Assembly: GCA_002256485.1 (NCBI GenBank)
Contig: NNSG01000007.1
Span: forward strand, 106,219 to 170,218
Direction of reading: 5' to 3'
Length of the DNA: 64,000 nt
Source: Fidelibacterota bacterium 408169
GTDB taxonomy: Bacteria; Fidelibacterota; Marinisomatia; Marinisomatales; TCS55
The notes under the pieces were generated by a model. It ran no database searches. It was not told the origin of the DNA and saw only the letters and a program-made list of their open reading frames with translations. This document shows positions 35,763 through 43,397 of this stretch, piece after piece; within the stretch, counting starts at the first letter, position 1, and every line of letters starts with the position of its first letter. The position numbers were made by a program, and so were the translations under genes.

Positions 35763-35764
35763 AA

Positions 35765-36334
35765 TTACTTTTTATCAGATAAATAATTTATTATATCTTT
35801 CAAATCACCTTCTGTGTTCATATTCCAAAAACGTAAATCTTTACCAAAATCTATATCTACAGAATTTATAATTTGAACAAGCTTGAATAAGCTGTAATTA
35901 CCATTTTGAATTTCATTATCTACTAAAGGTAAAATTCGTTTATTATAATACCCACAAGTGACTTGGGTTTTTCCATTGGCAATGGGAACAATTACATCTG
36001 CTTGTTTATCCAAGTGTTTGCCTAATAAATTAATAATTTGAGAATCAATCAATGGTAAATCACATGAAAGAAGTAGTATCCAATCCGTTTTTGAATTCTT
36101 GAGTGCTGTATAAAGTCCATTAATGGGCGCATTTATTAGAAGGTCATCTTCAATAAATGGTTTTTCAAAATTGAGTGGCTTTTCTTTCCCGATGATTAAT
36201 CGGTTCTTAATCGAATCACAAGAATTCCATATACGATTTAGAACTGATTTCCCTTCGATCATAGCTTGCCATTTGTGTGTACCAAATCGCTCACTTTTAC
36301 CACCGATGAGAATGAATGCAGTTGCACTAAACAT
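35765..36334 (-). CDS. mobA: Molybdenum cofactor guanylyltransferase
   Basis: 189 residues with the nucleotidyltransferase start AFILIGGKSERFGTHKW (G-G-x-S-x-R-x-G with the following Lys) and the metal-binding Asp of LLLSCDLPLID. It attaches GMP to molybdopterin to make the MGD cofactor used by DMSO-reductase-family enzymes. One such enzyme ends the window at 61600-64000. The gene is divergent from the ArsR regulator of the sulfur island, so the palindrome between them could affect both. Confidence 0.85.
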   Translation of the reverse strand: MFSATAFILIGGKSERFGTHKWQAMIEGKSVLNRIWNSCDSIKNRLIIGKEKPLNFEKPFIEDDLLINAPINGLYTALKNSKTDWILLLSCDLPLIDSQIINLLGKHLDKQADVIVPIANGKTQVTCGYYNKRILPLVDNEIQNGNYSLFKLVQIINSVDIDFGKDLRFWNMNTEGDLKDIINYLSDKK

Positions 36335-36380
36335 GTCTTAATTTCTGTTAAAAAATCCTTTTAAACATAGTATTTGTTTT

Positions 36381-36400
36381 ATATAGTAAAATTACTATAT
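36381..36400. promoter_or_regulatory. Perfect palindrome, probable ArsR-family operator
   Basis: ATATAGTAA at 36381-36389 and TTACTATAT at 36392-36400 are exact inverted repeats around AA. The site ends directly before the ArsR-family gene, in the 67-nt region between divergent mobA and the sulfur island. Small dimeric ArsR regulators bind such sites next to or inside their own promoter. A regulator-operator pair for the sHdr cluster is the simplest reading. Confidence 0.75.
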
Positions 36401-36401
36401 T

Positions 36402-36773
36402 GTGGACCTTATGGTAGGCAACCAAACAAAAATATCGCCCGAATTTATCCAAAATGCCGCACGCATATTAAAAACATTAGGTCATCCAGATCGTATTAAA
36501 ATTGTAGAATTTTTAGAAGATGGTGAAAAAACGGTAGGTCAAATTCACAGAGAATTGAATATGCAGCAACCGATAGTAAGCCAGCATTTAAAAGTAATGC
36601 ATGACAGATTTATTGTTACCTTTCATCAGGAAGGCACACGATATTTTTATTCATTAGCCAATAATTTTATTATCAAAATTCTCAACTGCATGAGTGAAGT
36701 CCAGGAGAAACTGGATTCAGGCGAATGGGATTTTGACTTTAGTACAACAAGCAACCAAAAGGAAGTAGCATGA
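36402..36773 (+). CDS. ArsR-family regulator of the sulfur-oxidation cluster (sHdrR-like)
   Basis: Up to 123 residues with a winged helix: ARILKTLGHPDRIKIVEFLE, VGQIHRELNMQQPIVSQHLKVM and the wing FHQEGTRYFYSLAN. The frame can start at GTG 36402 or ATG 36411. The GTG would begin one base after the palindrome, so ATG 36411 is quite possible. ArsR-type repressors (sHdrR/SoxR) head sHdr clusters in other sulfur oxidisers and sense sulfane sulfur with two cysteines. Only one Cys (Cys96) is present here, so sensing must differ or need a dimer. It overlaps tusA by 4 nt. Confidence 0.85.
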   Translation: MDLMVGNQTKISPEFIQNAARILKTLGHPDRIKIVEFLEDGEKTVGQIHRELNMQQPIVSQHLKVMHDRFIVTFHQEGTRYFYSLANNFIIKILNCMSEVQEKLDSGEWDFDFSTTSNQKEVA

Positions 36774-37006
36774 ACGATTCATCTTATGATCAAGAATTGG
36801 ATTGCAAAGGAATGAATTGTCCTTTACCAATTCTGAAAACAAAAAAACAAGTTGATACCATGGAAGTAGGTCAAGTATTGAAAATGGAAGCCACAGATCC
36901 AGGGTCCATTAATGACATGAATGCTTGGTCCAGAAGAACTGGAAATGAATTGTTATCTCATAATCTTGAAGATGGTATTTACACTTTCTTTATAAAAAAG
37001 ATCTAA
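36770..37006 (+). CDS. tusA: Sulfur carrier protein TusA
   Basis: 78 residues. The active-site motif C-P-x-P is in LDCKGMNCPLPILKTKKQV (persulfide Cys17), followed by MEVGQVLKMEATDPGSINDM and a C-terminal FFIKKI strand. TusA carries sulfane sulfur as a persulfide between rhodanese, DsrE and the sHdr or Dsr systems in the cytoplasm. It is the first structural gene of the sulfur island and is translationally coupled to the regulator. Confidence 0.93.
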   Translation: MNDSSYDQELDCKGMNCPLPILKTKKQVDTMEVGQVLKMEATDPGSINDMNAWSRRTGNELLSHNLEDGIYTFFIKKI

Positions 37007-37058
37007 TCTTCTTTCCAATAAAAAACTTTTTCCCTAACGCTCACTAAAGGAGTCTATC

Positions 37059-37568
37059 ATGAGTGAACAAAAAAAAATGGCCCTAATTGCGTCCCAAGGA
37101 ACCTTGGATTGGGCTTATCCACCTTTTATTTTGGCTTCCACGGCTGCCGCTATGGATATGGAAGTTCAAATCTTTTTCACATTCTATGGGTTAACATTAC
37201 TGAAAAAGGACATTAAAGCAAAAGTAGCACCGGCAACCAATCCAGCCATGCCGATGAAAATGCCATTTGGCCCGAAAGGATTTCAGGATTTTGAATGGCC
37301 TATGCCAAATGTATTCATGGGAAATATGCCCGGTTTTGAAACCATGGCCACTTCACTTATGAAACAAACATTTAAAAATAAAGGTGTCGCCACCATTGAA
37401 GAACTCCGTGAAATGTGCGTTGAATCCGGGGTAAAACTCATTGGATGTCAAATGACCATGGATGTCTTCGGATTTGAAAAAGAAGAATTTGTTGAGGGAG
37501 TAGATGTAGGGGGAGCAGCAACCTTTTTGGAATTTGCTTCAGAAGCAGATATTCAATTATTTATCTAA
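37059..37568 (+). CDS. DsrE/DsrF/DrsH-like sulfurtransferase, DsrE3 type
   Basis: 169 residues. The fold opens with KKMALIASQGTLDWAYPPFI and ASTAAAMDMEVQIFFTFYG, and the late KLIGCQMTMDVFGF holds the probable persulfide Cys130, with Cys120 nearby. A Met/Pro-rich insert (about 58-92) is typical of the DsrE3 group found with TusA in sHdr clusters. It would receive sulfur from a rhodanese and pass it to TusA. A strong AAAGGAG ribosome site precedes the ATG. Confidence 0.87.
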   Translation: MSEQKKMALIASQGTLDWAYPPFILASTAAAMDMEVQIFFTFYGLTLLKKDIKAKVAPATNPAMPMKMPFGPKGFQDFEWPMPNVFMGNMPGFETMATSLMKQTFKNKGVATIEELREMCVESGVKLIGCQMTMDVFGFEKEEFVEGVDVGGAATFLEFASEADIQLFI

Positions 37569-37578
37569 AAAACTGGAG

Positions 37579-37651
37579 TAATGGATTTATGGATTGTTGG
37601 ATTAATGGAAAAAAGTTCATTACAAAAATCCAGTAATCCACTAATCCATTA
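37579..37651. repeat. Intergenic inverted repeat of the TAATGGATTxxTGGATT family
   Basis: Arms of 25 nt at 37579-37603 and 37627-37651 match at 21 of 25 positions when one is reverse-complemented, enclosing 23 nt. The element fills most of the 123-nt gap between two DsrE-type genes. A related element follows at 38071-38217. It could fold in the mRNA and alter the ratio of the flanking products. Confidence 0.75.
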
Positions 37652-37691
37652 ATATTGTTGAAAAACTAAAAAAAGAATAAGGATTATATAA

Positions 37692-38066
37692 ATGTCAGAC
37701 GAGGGAAAAGTAACCATATTTGTTACATCAGGACCTGGAACACCACAGCGTTGTGCCACACCTTTTTATATGGCAAGTGTGGCTGCCGCTATGGATAATG
37801 AAGTAATGATCATTTTTCAAATTGATGGTGTGTTGCTCATGAAAAAAGGTGAAGCAGATGCATTATATGCGAAAGAGGGTGGCAAATCTGTTATGGATTT
37901 TATTCGCGATGCGAAAGAAGCGGATGCTGAAATGTATGTCTGTTCTGCAGCACTTCAACTTCATGATATGACAGAAGATGATTTGATTGAAGAATGTGAT
38001 GGCGTCGTCGGCGCAGCATTTATGACCGATGAAGGTCTCGACAGTGATATGGTATTAACCTATTAA
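37692..38066 (+). CDS. Second DsrE-like sulfur relay protein
   Basis: 124 residues of the DsrE/F-like fold: KVTIFVTSGPGTPQRCATPF, ASVAAAMDNEVMIIFQIDGV, ADAEMYVCSAALQLHDM and VVGAAFMTDEG. Candidate sulfur-carrying residues are Cys84 (usual position at the end of the fourth strand) and Cys21; Cys102 is a third. It resembles the smaller DsrE3C-like proteins of sHdr gene sets, but the subtype is my inference. Together with TusA and the longer DsrE it makes a three-member relay. Confidence 0.82.
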   Translation: MSDEGKVTIFVTSGPGTPQRCATPFYMASVAAAMDNEVMIIFQIDGVLLMKKGEADALYAKEGGKSVMDFIRDAKEADAEMYVCSAALQLHDMTEDDLIEECDGVVGAAFMTDEGLDSDMVLTY

Positions 38067-38070
38067 AACT

Positions 38071-38217
38071 TGGAGTAATGGAATTATGGATGAATCGATT
38101 ATTGGGAAAAGAATTCTTTGCGAAAGTTTAAAACTTCCGCAAAGATTGAATGAGGTTTTCCCATCAATCCAAAAAACCAATAATCAATTCTACCATCAAT
38201 TATCATTCCATCACCCC
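38071..38217. repeat. Nested intergenic inverted repeats upstream of lbpA
   Basis: An outer imperfect inverted repeat has its left arm at 38071-38106 (TGGAGTAATGGAATTATGG at its start) and its right arm at 38177-38217. It is related to the element at 37579-37651. Inside lies an independent hairpin: CTTTGCGAAAGTTT (38116-38129) against AAACTTCCGCAAAG (38131-38144), 13 of 14 positions complementary. Together they fill the 171-nt gap between the small DsrE gene and lbpA. Confidence 0.75.
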
Positions 38218-38237
38218 AAAAATAAAAAGGAGTCATT

Positions 38238-38699
38238 ATGGCTGAATTAAAAAATTGTATGCTCCCGGATGAATTATTCTATCACGTGGATTATAATATT
38301 TGGATCAAAAAAAATGATGACGGAACTGTGGACCTGGGTATGACGGATATTGCCCAAACAATGGCCGGAAATATTATTCATTGCAGACCCAAAAAAGTGG
38401 GCAAAAAAGTGAAAAAAGGTAAAAGTGTTGCTACAGTAGAAAGTGGAAAGTGGGTCGGTCCGGTAAAAACACCATTTGCTGGAGAAATAGTGGCTAAAAA
38501 TGATGCCGTAGAAAGCGATGCAACCGTATTGAATAAAAGCCCTTATAAACAAGGGTGGATCGTACGCATCCAACCCAGCGATTATGATGGCGATTCTGGA
38601 GAATTAGTTGCAGGGGATGATGCTATTTCAGGATTTGATGGGTATATGACCGAAAAAGAAATGGGTGAATGCATCCATTGCGAAGGATTTGAAGGCTAG
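38238..38699 (+). CDS. lbpA: Lipoate-binding protein of the sHdr system (LbpA, GcvH-like)
   Basis: 153 residues with a GcvH-like biotinyl/lipoyl fold. The lipoylation hairpin is KSVATVESGKWVGPVKTPF with Lys71 as the probable modified residue, and NKSPYKQGWIVRIQPSDYD is typical GcvH. In sHdr organisms LbpA carries lipoate that holds sulfur during oxidation, and it cannot be replaced by true GcvH. The context of tusA, dsrE and sHdr genes supports LbpA rather than glycine cleavage. The AAAGGAG ribosome site is strong. Confidence 0.9.
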   Translation: MAELKNCMLPDELFYHVDYNIWIKKNDDGTVDLGMTDIAQTMAGNIIHCRPKKVGKKVKKGKSVATVESGKWVGPVKTPFAGEIVAKNDAVESDATVLNKSPYKQGWIVRIQPSDYDGDSGELVAGDDAISGFDGYMTEKEMGECIHCEGFEG

Positions 38700-38726
38700 A
38701 TAAAGCCTTAATCTAATTTGGGAAAA

Positions 38727-38993
38727 ATGACACTTCGTATTTTCACTCACCCAGCTTGCGCAGGTTGCGGACCCGCTGTTGAAATGGGATGGAATCTGTC
38801 AGAATCAAACGAAAATTTGACTCTTGAGACAGTCAAATTAGAAAATAAAGAAGGATTAGCCAAAGCACATGGAGTCGGAATCAAAACAATCCCAACCATG
38901 ATTTTTTACCAAAATGAAAAAGAACTGAAACGAATCGTTGGTTTGCCGAAAGAAGACCAGTTAAAAAAAGATTTTTTAGAATTGAACCCGTAA
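38727..38993 (+). CDS. Thioredoxin-like small protein in the sHdr cluster
   Basis: 88 residues with a glutaredoxin/thioredoxin-like start, LRIFTHPACAGCGPAVEMGW, where C-A-G-C is the redox pair, and the cis-Pro strand IKTIPTMIFYQNEKELKRIVG. The frame also opens at a TTG (38718). I prefer the ATG at 38727, which starts directly before the first strand. Its likely task is thiol-disulfide exchange with a partner of the sulfur relay, for example reduction of lipoate or of a persulfide carrier. Confidence 0.78.
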   Translation: MTLRIFTHPACAGCGPAVEMGWNLSESNENLTLETVKLENKEGLAKAHGVGIKTIPTMIFYQNEKELKRIVGLPKEDQLKKDFLELNP

Positions 38994-39008
38994 TAATTAG
39001 GAACCAAT

Positions 39009-39728
39009 ATGTCAATTTATACAGATGCTAAATATATGGATGTTCCCTATGAAGATAAATTAAAACTCTTCAAAGAAGTGAAAGATGACATGCGTTATGA
39101 TCACAATTTATACGGATGTTATGAATGTGGTATTTGTGTGGCAGCATGCCCATCCGCCCGGTTTTATGATTTCAGTCCCAGAGTATTTGCTCAAATCATG
39201 GCACGAGAAGATGTGGACACATTTTATGAATTAATGAATGATAGCGTGTGGGATTGTTCTCAATGTTATTCTTGTACACGATGTCCAAGACAGAACAGTC
39301 CAGGTGGTATTATTCTGATGATGCGAGATGCAGCCGTGCGTGCAGGATTACAGTCTGCCAAAGATGCGCTTCGTGCCTATAGTCGCATTATATATAAAGT
39401 GATGTCAACAGGAACGCAAGTAGCACCAGATATGCTTCAACCGGACTTTTTCCCGGATTGGGGAACAGACGTAAAAGCAGTTGCTGAAAATTTGGATGTA
39501 TGGCGTCGCGCGATTCCACCTGAGACGCTTCATACCACTGAACTGGCTTGGGATGTTTCAGAAAAAACCCGGTTAGAACTCTATATGATATGGAAACTCA
39601 CCGGGAATTTGGAACTCATTGAAGGCATCGATGAAGGAATTTATATGATATTAGAAGAAGTGATGGAAGAACTCTTGGATGATAATGGGTATGATATCGA
39701 TGATTTTGAAAATATTTTGGAAGAGTAA
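39009..39728 (+). CDS. shdrC1: sHdrC1, iron-sulfur subunit of the sHdr complex
   Basis: 239 residues with two [4Fe-4S] motifs: Cys37-40-43-47 (YECGICVAACPS) and Cys83-86-89-92 (CSQCYSCTRCPR). The second motif ends C-T-R-C-P rather than the classic C-x-x-x-C-P, as in sHdrC1/HdrC proteins. The C-terminal helical part is acidic. It would pass electrons between the sHdrB catalytic subunit and the sHdrA flavin subunit in the cytoplasm. Order and size fit the shdrC1-B1-A-H-C2-B2 gene set. Confidence 0.88.
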   Translation: MSIYTDAKYMDVPYEDKLKLFKEVKDDMRYDHNLYGCYECGICVAACPSARFYDFSPRVFAQIMAREDVDTFYELMNDSVWDCSQCYSCTRCPRQNSPGGIILMMRDAAVRAGLQSAKDALRAYSRIIYKVMSTGTQVAPDMLQPDFFPDWGTDVKAVAENLDVWRRAIPPETLHTTELAWDVSEKTRLELYMIWKLTGNLELIEGIDEGIYMILEEVMEELLDDNGYDIDDFENILEE

Positions 39729-39750
39729 CAAATCATAAGGATTGAAATCT

Positions 39751-40362
39751 ATGGATAAAAAAGAATTTTTGAAAATAATCAAACAGCGAAGAGTTGTTAG
39801 GAAATTTGATAGAAATAAGGGCGTCCCAAAAGATGCATTAGATCGAATGCTAGAAGCGGCTATTTGGGCCCCCTTAAGTATTTACCATCCTCAAGAATGG
39901 AAATTTATTGTGCTTGAAGGGCAAAAAAGAGATAATGCTGTAGAAATAATTACTCAGGACCATACTATCCTTAAATATATTCGGTTCATGTATGAACAAA
40001 CATCTATAGGACATGGGGAAAAATGGAAAAAAATGGCGGAATATTTTGGACACTCGCTTGGAGATGCACCTGTATTAATTGTTTGCCTTGTAAGATTTGA
40101 TCCCCATATTCATCAGTTTGGTCACAACCTTGGAGCAGCTTGGTGTGCATCCGAAAATTTAATGCTCCAAGCAGAAACAGAGGGGCTAAACACAGGTATT
40201 ATTTCAATGGCTTCACCAAGGATTCAGCATGAACTTATTGATTTACTTGAATTCAATTCTGATGAATGGGCAGTGGCTTATATTATAAATGTAGGGTATG
40301 GATTAAAAATACCACCACCGGTTGAACGGGAAAAAGAAGGCGTCATCATTTTTCAAAATTAA
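39751..40362 (+). CDS. Nitroreductase-family flavoprotein inside the sHdr cluster
   Basis: 203 residues of the FMN-dependent nitroreductase fold: IIKQRRVVRKFDRNKGVP, EAAIWAPLSIYHPQEWKF, and the late NLGAAWCASENLMLQAETEG followed by YIINVGYGLKIPPP. The usual S-R-R-S motif reads Q-R-R-V here. The frame also opens at TTG 39742, but AAGG ends 1 nt before it, so I chose ATG 39751 with proper spacing. It splits sHdrC1 from sHdrB1, which is unusual, and suggests an added flavin enzyme whose electron donor or acceptor is linked to the complex. Substrate unknown. Confidence 0.8.
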   Translation: MDKKEFLKIIKQRRVVRKFDRNKGVPKDALDRMLEAAIWAPLSIYHPQEWKFIVLEGQKRDNAVEIITQDHTILKYIRFMYEQTSIGHGEKWKKMAEYFGHSLGDAPVLIVCLVRFDPHIHQFGHNLGAAWCASENLMLQAETEGLNTGIISMASPRIQHELIDLLEFNSDEWAVAYIINVGYGLKIPPPVEREKEGVIIFQN

Positions 40363-40376
40363 AGGGAAATATCATT

Positions 40377-41588
40377 ATGGTAACTATAGCAACCCAAACT
40401 CCTGCCGTCCACACTGAATCTAAAGTTCCTATGAAGGAATTTGTTCGAAAAGGCGAACCGCCCACAGAAGATTATCGAGAAAAGTTATTTGAACTGGAAG
40501 CAAAAGGCGAATTAGAAGTCCAACGTGTGCCAGAGCCGATTATGGAAGTGGAAACAAAATATGGTCGGAAGAAGAAAATTCCAGTTGAACATACATGGCA
40601 TCATAAATCCTGTGGCCAATGTGGACACATTCCAGGATATTCCACATCCATCTTTTGGCTACATCGTCAATTTGGATTGGATTATTTTGATCCGAAAGAT
40701 CAATCGTCCTGCACAGCTTGGAATTATTATGCATCATCTACGTCCAATTCTGCCGCTCAAGCGGCTATTGCTGTGAGAAATTTTGCACAAGCTAAATTGG
40801 ATGGATATTTTCCACTCATTCATTGTGGCACCAGTTTTGGGCATTATAAAGAGACACGAGAAGAAATTATTCATCATCCGGAGTTGCGAGATCAAGTTCG
40901 TCGTATCATGGATCGATTGAAAATGCCATTCGTTTTCCCGGAAGAAATTGTTCATTATTCAGAATGGGTTCATGCTATGCGCCATCGCATCGCAGAACGA
41001 CAAGTGTTAGATTTCAGTAATTTGACGATTACAGTTCATCCTGCCTGCCATTACCATAAACTGGTAGTGGAAGATGCGATTTATGATCGGGAATTATACG
41101 ATGGTCAGAGAACAGCCATTGTAACAGGATTGGTGGAAGCTTTGGGTGCGAATGCGGCTGATTATTCCACTTGGCATGATTGCTGCGGATTTGGGTTTCG
41201 CCATATTTTGGTGAGTCGTGATTTTTCACGATCCTTTTCCACGATACGAAAAATTGAACGGATGAAAGAAGAAGCAGATCCAGATATAACACTAACCCAT
41301 GACACGGGTTGTGTTACCACGTTGGATAAAAGTCAATTTGCAGCCCAAGCCCATGGGCGAAATGTGGGAATCCCCGTTATGTCTGATGCGCAATTTGCAG
41401 CATTATCCATGGGAGCTCATCCGTATAATGTGTGTCAGTTACACTGGCACGGTGTAGATAATAAACCTGTCCTTGAAAAGATGGGTATTGACCACGCCAA
41501 AGCGTGGGGTGAATTTGAAGCCATTGCCGAACGAATCGAAAGTGGCGAACTTGATTTTATGACCTGGGAGGACGCAGATGTCAACTAA
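40377..41588 (+). CDS. shdrB1: sHdrB1, Cys-rich catalytic-type subunit of the sHdr complex
   Basis: 403 residues. A Cys-rich N-terminal block, HHKSCGQCGHIPGYSTS, is followed by the first CCG-like area with SSCTAWNYYAS and LIHCGTSFGHYKETREE. The second area has VHPACHYHKLVV, the double Cys of HDCCGFGFRH, and HDTGCVTTLDKSQ. These cysteines form the noncubane cluster sites of HdrB-type proteins. In the sHdr model this subunit acts on sulfur bound to LbpA lipoate. It overlaps sHdrA by 11 nt. Confidence 0.88.
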   Translation: MVTIATQTPAVHTESKVPMKEFVRKGEPPTEDYREKLFELEAKGELEVQRVPEPIMEVETKYGRKKKIPVEHTWHHKSCGQCGHIPGYSTSIFWLHRQFGLDYFDPKDQSSCTAWNYYASSTSNSAAQAAIAVRNFAQAKLDGYFPLIHCGTSFGHYKETREEIIHHPELRDQVRRIMDRLKMPFVFPEEIVHYSEWVHAMRHRIAERQVLDFSNLTITVHPACHYHKLVVEDAIYDRELYDGQRTAIVTGLVEALGANAADYSTWHDCCGFGFRHILVSRDFSRSFSTIRKIERMKEEADPDITLTHDTGCVTTLDKSQFAAQAHGRNVGIPVMSDAQFAALSMGAHPYNVCQLHWHGVDNKPVLEKMGIDHAKAWGEFEAIAERIESGELDFMTWEDADVN

Positions 41589-42639
41589 ACCAATTTTAGT
41601 CATTGGAGGTGGCCCCGCTGGATTGGAAGCCACACGTGGAATTGCAGACCTTGGATATCATGCCATTTTGGTGGATAAATCTGATGTGTTGGGAGGGAAC
41701 CCCATTTCTGCTCATTATGCAGCGTTGACGCCGGATATGAGAAGCGCCGAAGATGCCATTGGCGAAATGATAAGCGATATTACGGATAATCCATTGGTGG
41801 ACATTCGGTTGAATACATCTGTGGTTGGGTCCGAAGGCGATGCACCCAATTTTAAGGTTACATTGAAAAATGGGTCCAGCGAAGAAATAGTGGATGTTGG
41901 GTCTGTAATTGTTTCTACAGGATTCCAGCATTTTGATCCGGGTAAAGAAACGCAAATGTATGGTTATTATGAACATGATGATGTTATCACTTTGGTGGAT
42001 GCAGAAAAAATGTTGAAAGAAGATAATTTTGTTGTTCCATCCACTGGAAAAAAACCGGAGCAAATTTGTTTTATCCAATGTGTAGGAAGCCGTGATCGCC
42101 AAATTGGAAATCAATGGTGTTCAAAAGTGTGTTGCGGAATTGCATCCAAACAGGCAATCGAAGTGAGAGATATATTGCCCGAAACGCGTGTATTTATTTT
42201 TTATATTGATATGCGTATGTATGGTTTCTGGGAAGATGAAATTTATTGGAAAGCTCAAGAAGAAAAGAATGTGAATTATATTCGTGGTATTGTGACTGAA
42301 ATCACGAAACGCGGTGACAAACTCTTGGTGAAGGGTGAAGATACAACCATGGGTCGCCCAATGGAAATTCCCATGGACATGGTGGTATTATCTGTTGGGA
42401 TGGAACCCAGTGAAGGAACCACCCAAATGGCGGATACATTTAAAATTCCCCTTGAGTCCCACGGATTTATTGAAACAACGGGTGGTGCGTTAAATACGGT
42501 TCAAACAAAAGTACAGGGTATATTTGTTGCCGGTGCGGCTGCTGGACCAGCTGATTTGGAAGACTCCATTTCCATGGGCGGTGCCGCGGTAATGAAAGCG
42601 TGCGCGTTTTTAAGGAAATCTGAACTACAGTCTGCCTAA
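41578..42639 (+). CDS. shdrA: sHdrA, FAD-containing subunit of the sHdr complex
   Basis: 353 residues. The dinucleotide fold is PILVIGGGPAGLEATRGIADLG (Gly10-Gly15 loop), with GIFVAGAAAGPADLEDSISMGG as the C-terminal FAD strand. A Cys cluster at 164, 168, 181, 185 and 186 (QCVGSRD, CSKVCCG) ligates the special iron-sulfur cluster of HdrA-type proteins. It is a short sHdrA without the extra ferredoxin domains of methanogen HdrA. It would collect electrons from the B and C subunits through FAD, probably toward NAD+ or an Etf-like carrier. Confidence 0.9.
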   Translation: MSTKPILVIGGGPAGLEATRGIADLGYHAILVDKSDVLGGNPISAHYAALTPDMRSAEDAIGEMISDITDNPLVDIRLNTSVVGSEGDAPNFKVTLKNGSSEEIVDVGSVIVSTGFQHFDPGKETQMYGYYEHDDVITLVDAEKMLKEDNFVVPSTGKKPEQICFIQCVGSRDRQIGNQWCSKVCCGIASKQAIEVRDILPETRVFIFYIDMRMYGFWEDEIYWKAQEEKNVNYIRGIVTEITKRGDKLLVKGEDTTMGRPMEIPMDMVVLSVGMEPSEGTTQMADTFKIPLESHGFIETTGGALNTVQTKVQGIFVAGAAAGPADLEDSISMGGAAVMKACAFLRKSELQSA

Positions 42640-43395
42640 ATGCTTTACGACGAAATCAATGTTCAAGATGTGGTGGATTCGGAAGCTGCCATGGAATTCA
42701 TGAAAGAAGCTACCAAATTGGCCACTTCTACTGAATTAGAAGATATTGGCCTAAAGTTGGAAAAAAAGGCCAAATTATTTTCTGATTTATTATCAGAAGA
42801 CCATATTTCTGATTTGACAGAAGATGAATTCCGACAATTGGTCGGTTCGATCTTTTCCATAAAACGGAAAGCGAATCGCATTTTAAAAGCCAACGGATTT
42901 GAATCGCTTCAACAATCCATAACCGATTTGTTATATAGCGATGATAACATTGATCTACGCTTTAATAGATTCATTGATTCAGTGGACAAATTAGATGGTC
43001 CGATGCGAGTGAATTTTGCCAGTGAATTACTGCATTTTTCCAATCCGAAAAAATATTGGTTATGGACCAATTGGATTTGGGATTCGAAAACAGGAACCGG
43101 TTCACTGCCATTAATTGTTCAAGAAGGTGTGGACCTATCTGGGCAAACAGATGGAGAAATATATGGGAAGGTGGGGCAATCATTAGCGTTGGTAAATGCA
43201 GTAGGGCATAGTATTGGGTTTTCCGATTCTGGAAAAGGATTATTTGGGACAGATGTTTTTCTCGCATGTGTGTATGCCGTTTATATGTATACCGTTTTCC
43301 GTGTCAAACTTTCTCAAGAATTCAATAGAATTTTACCCGAATTATCAGAATTAGCCCAAAGAGTTTTGGGCGTTTACAAAATGGAGATGAATTAA
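42640..43395 (+). CDS. sHdrH-like protein (conserved partner of unknown function)
   Basis: 251 residues, mainly helical, acidic, with no cysteine motif or signal peptide. It begins immediately after the sHdrA stop and ends 2 nt before the fused C2-B2 gene. That is exactly the place of the hypothetical gene (sHdrH or 'hyp') in known shdrC1-B1-A-hyp-C2-B2 operons. Assignment rests on position, size and co-translation. The fold is unknown to me. It contains a W-rich stretch, PKKYWLWTNWIWDS, that may face a partner. Confidence 0.7.
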   Translation: MLYDEINVQDVVDSEAAMEFMKEATKLATSTELEDIGLKLEKKAKLFSDLLSEDHISDLTEDEFRQLVGSIFSIKRKANRILKANGFESLQQSITDLLYSDDNIDLRFNRFIDSVDKLDGPMRVNFASELLHFSNPKKYWLWTNWIWDSKTGTGSLPLIVQEGVDLSGQTDGEIYGKVGQSLALVNAVGHSIGFSDSGKGLFGTDVFLACVYAVYMYTVFRVKLSQEFNRILPELSELAQRVLGVYKMEMN

Positions 43396-43397
43396 GT

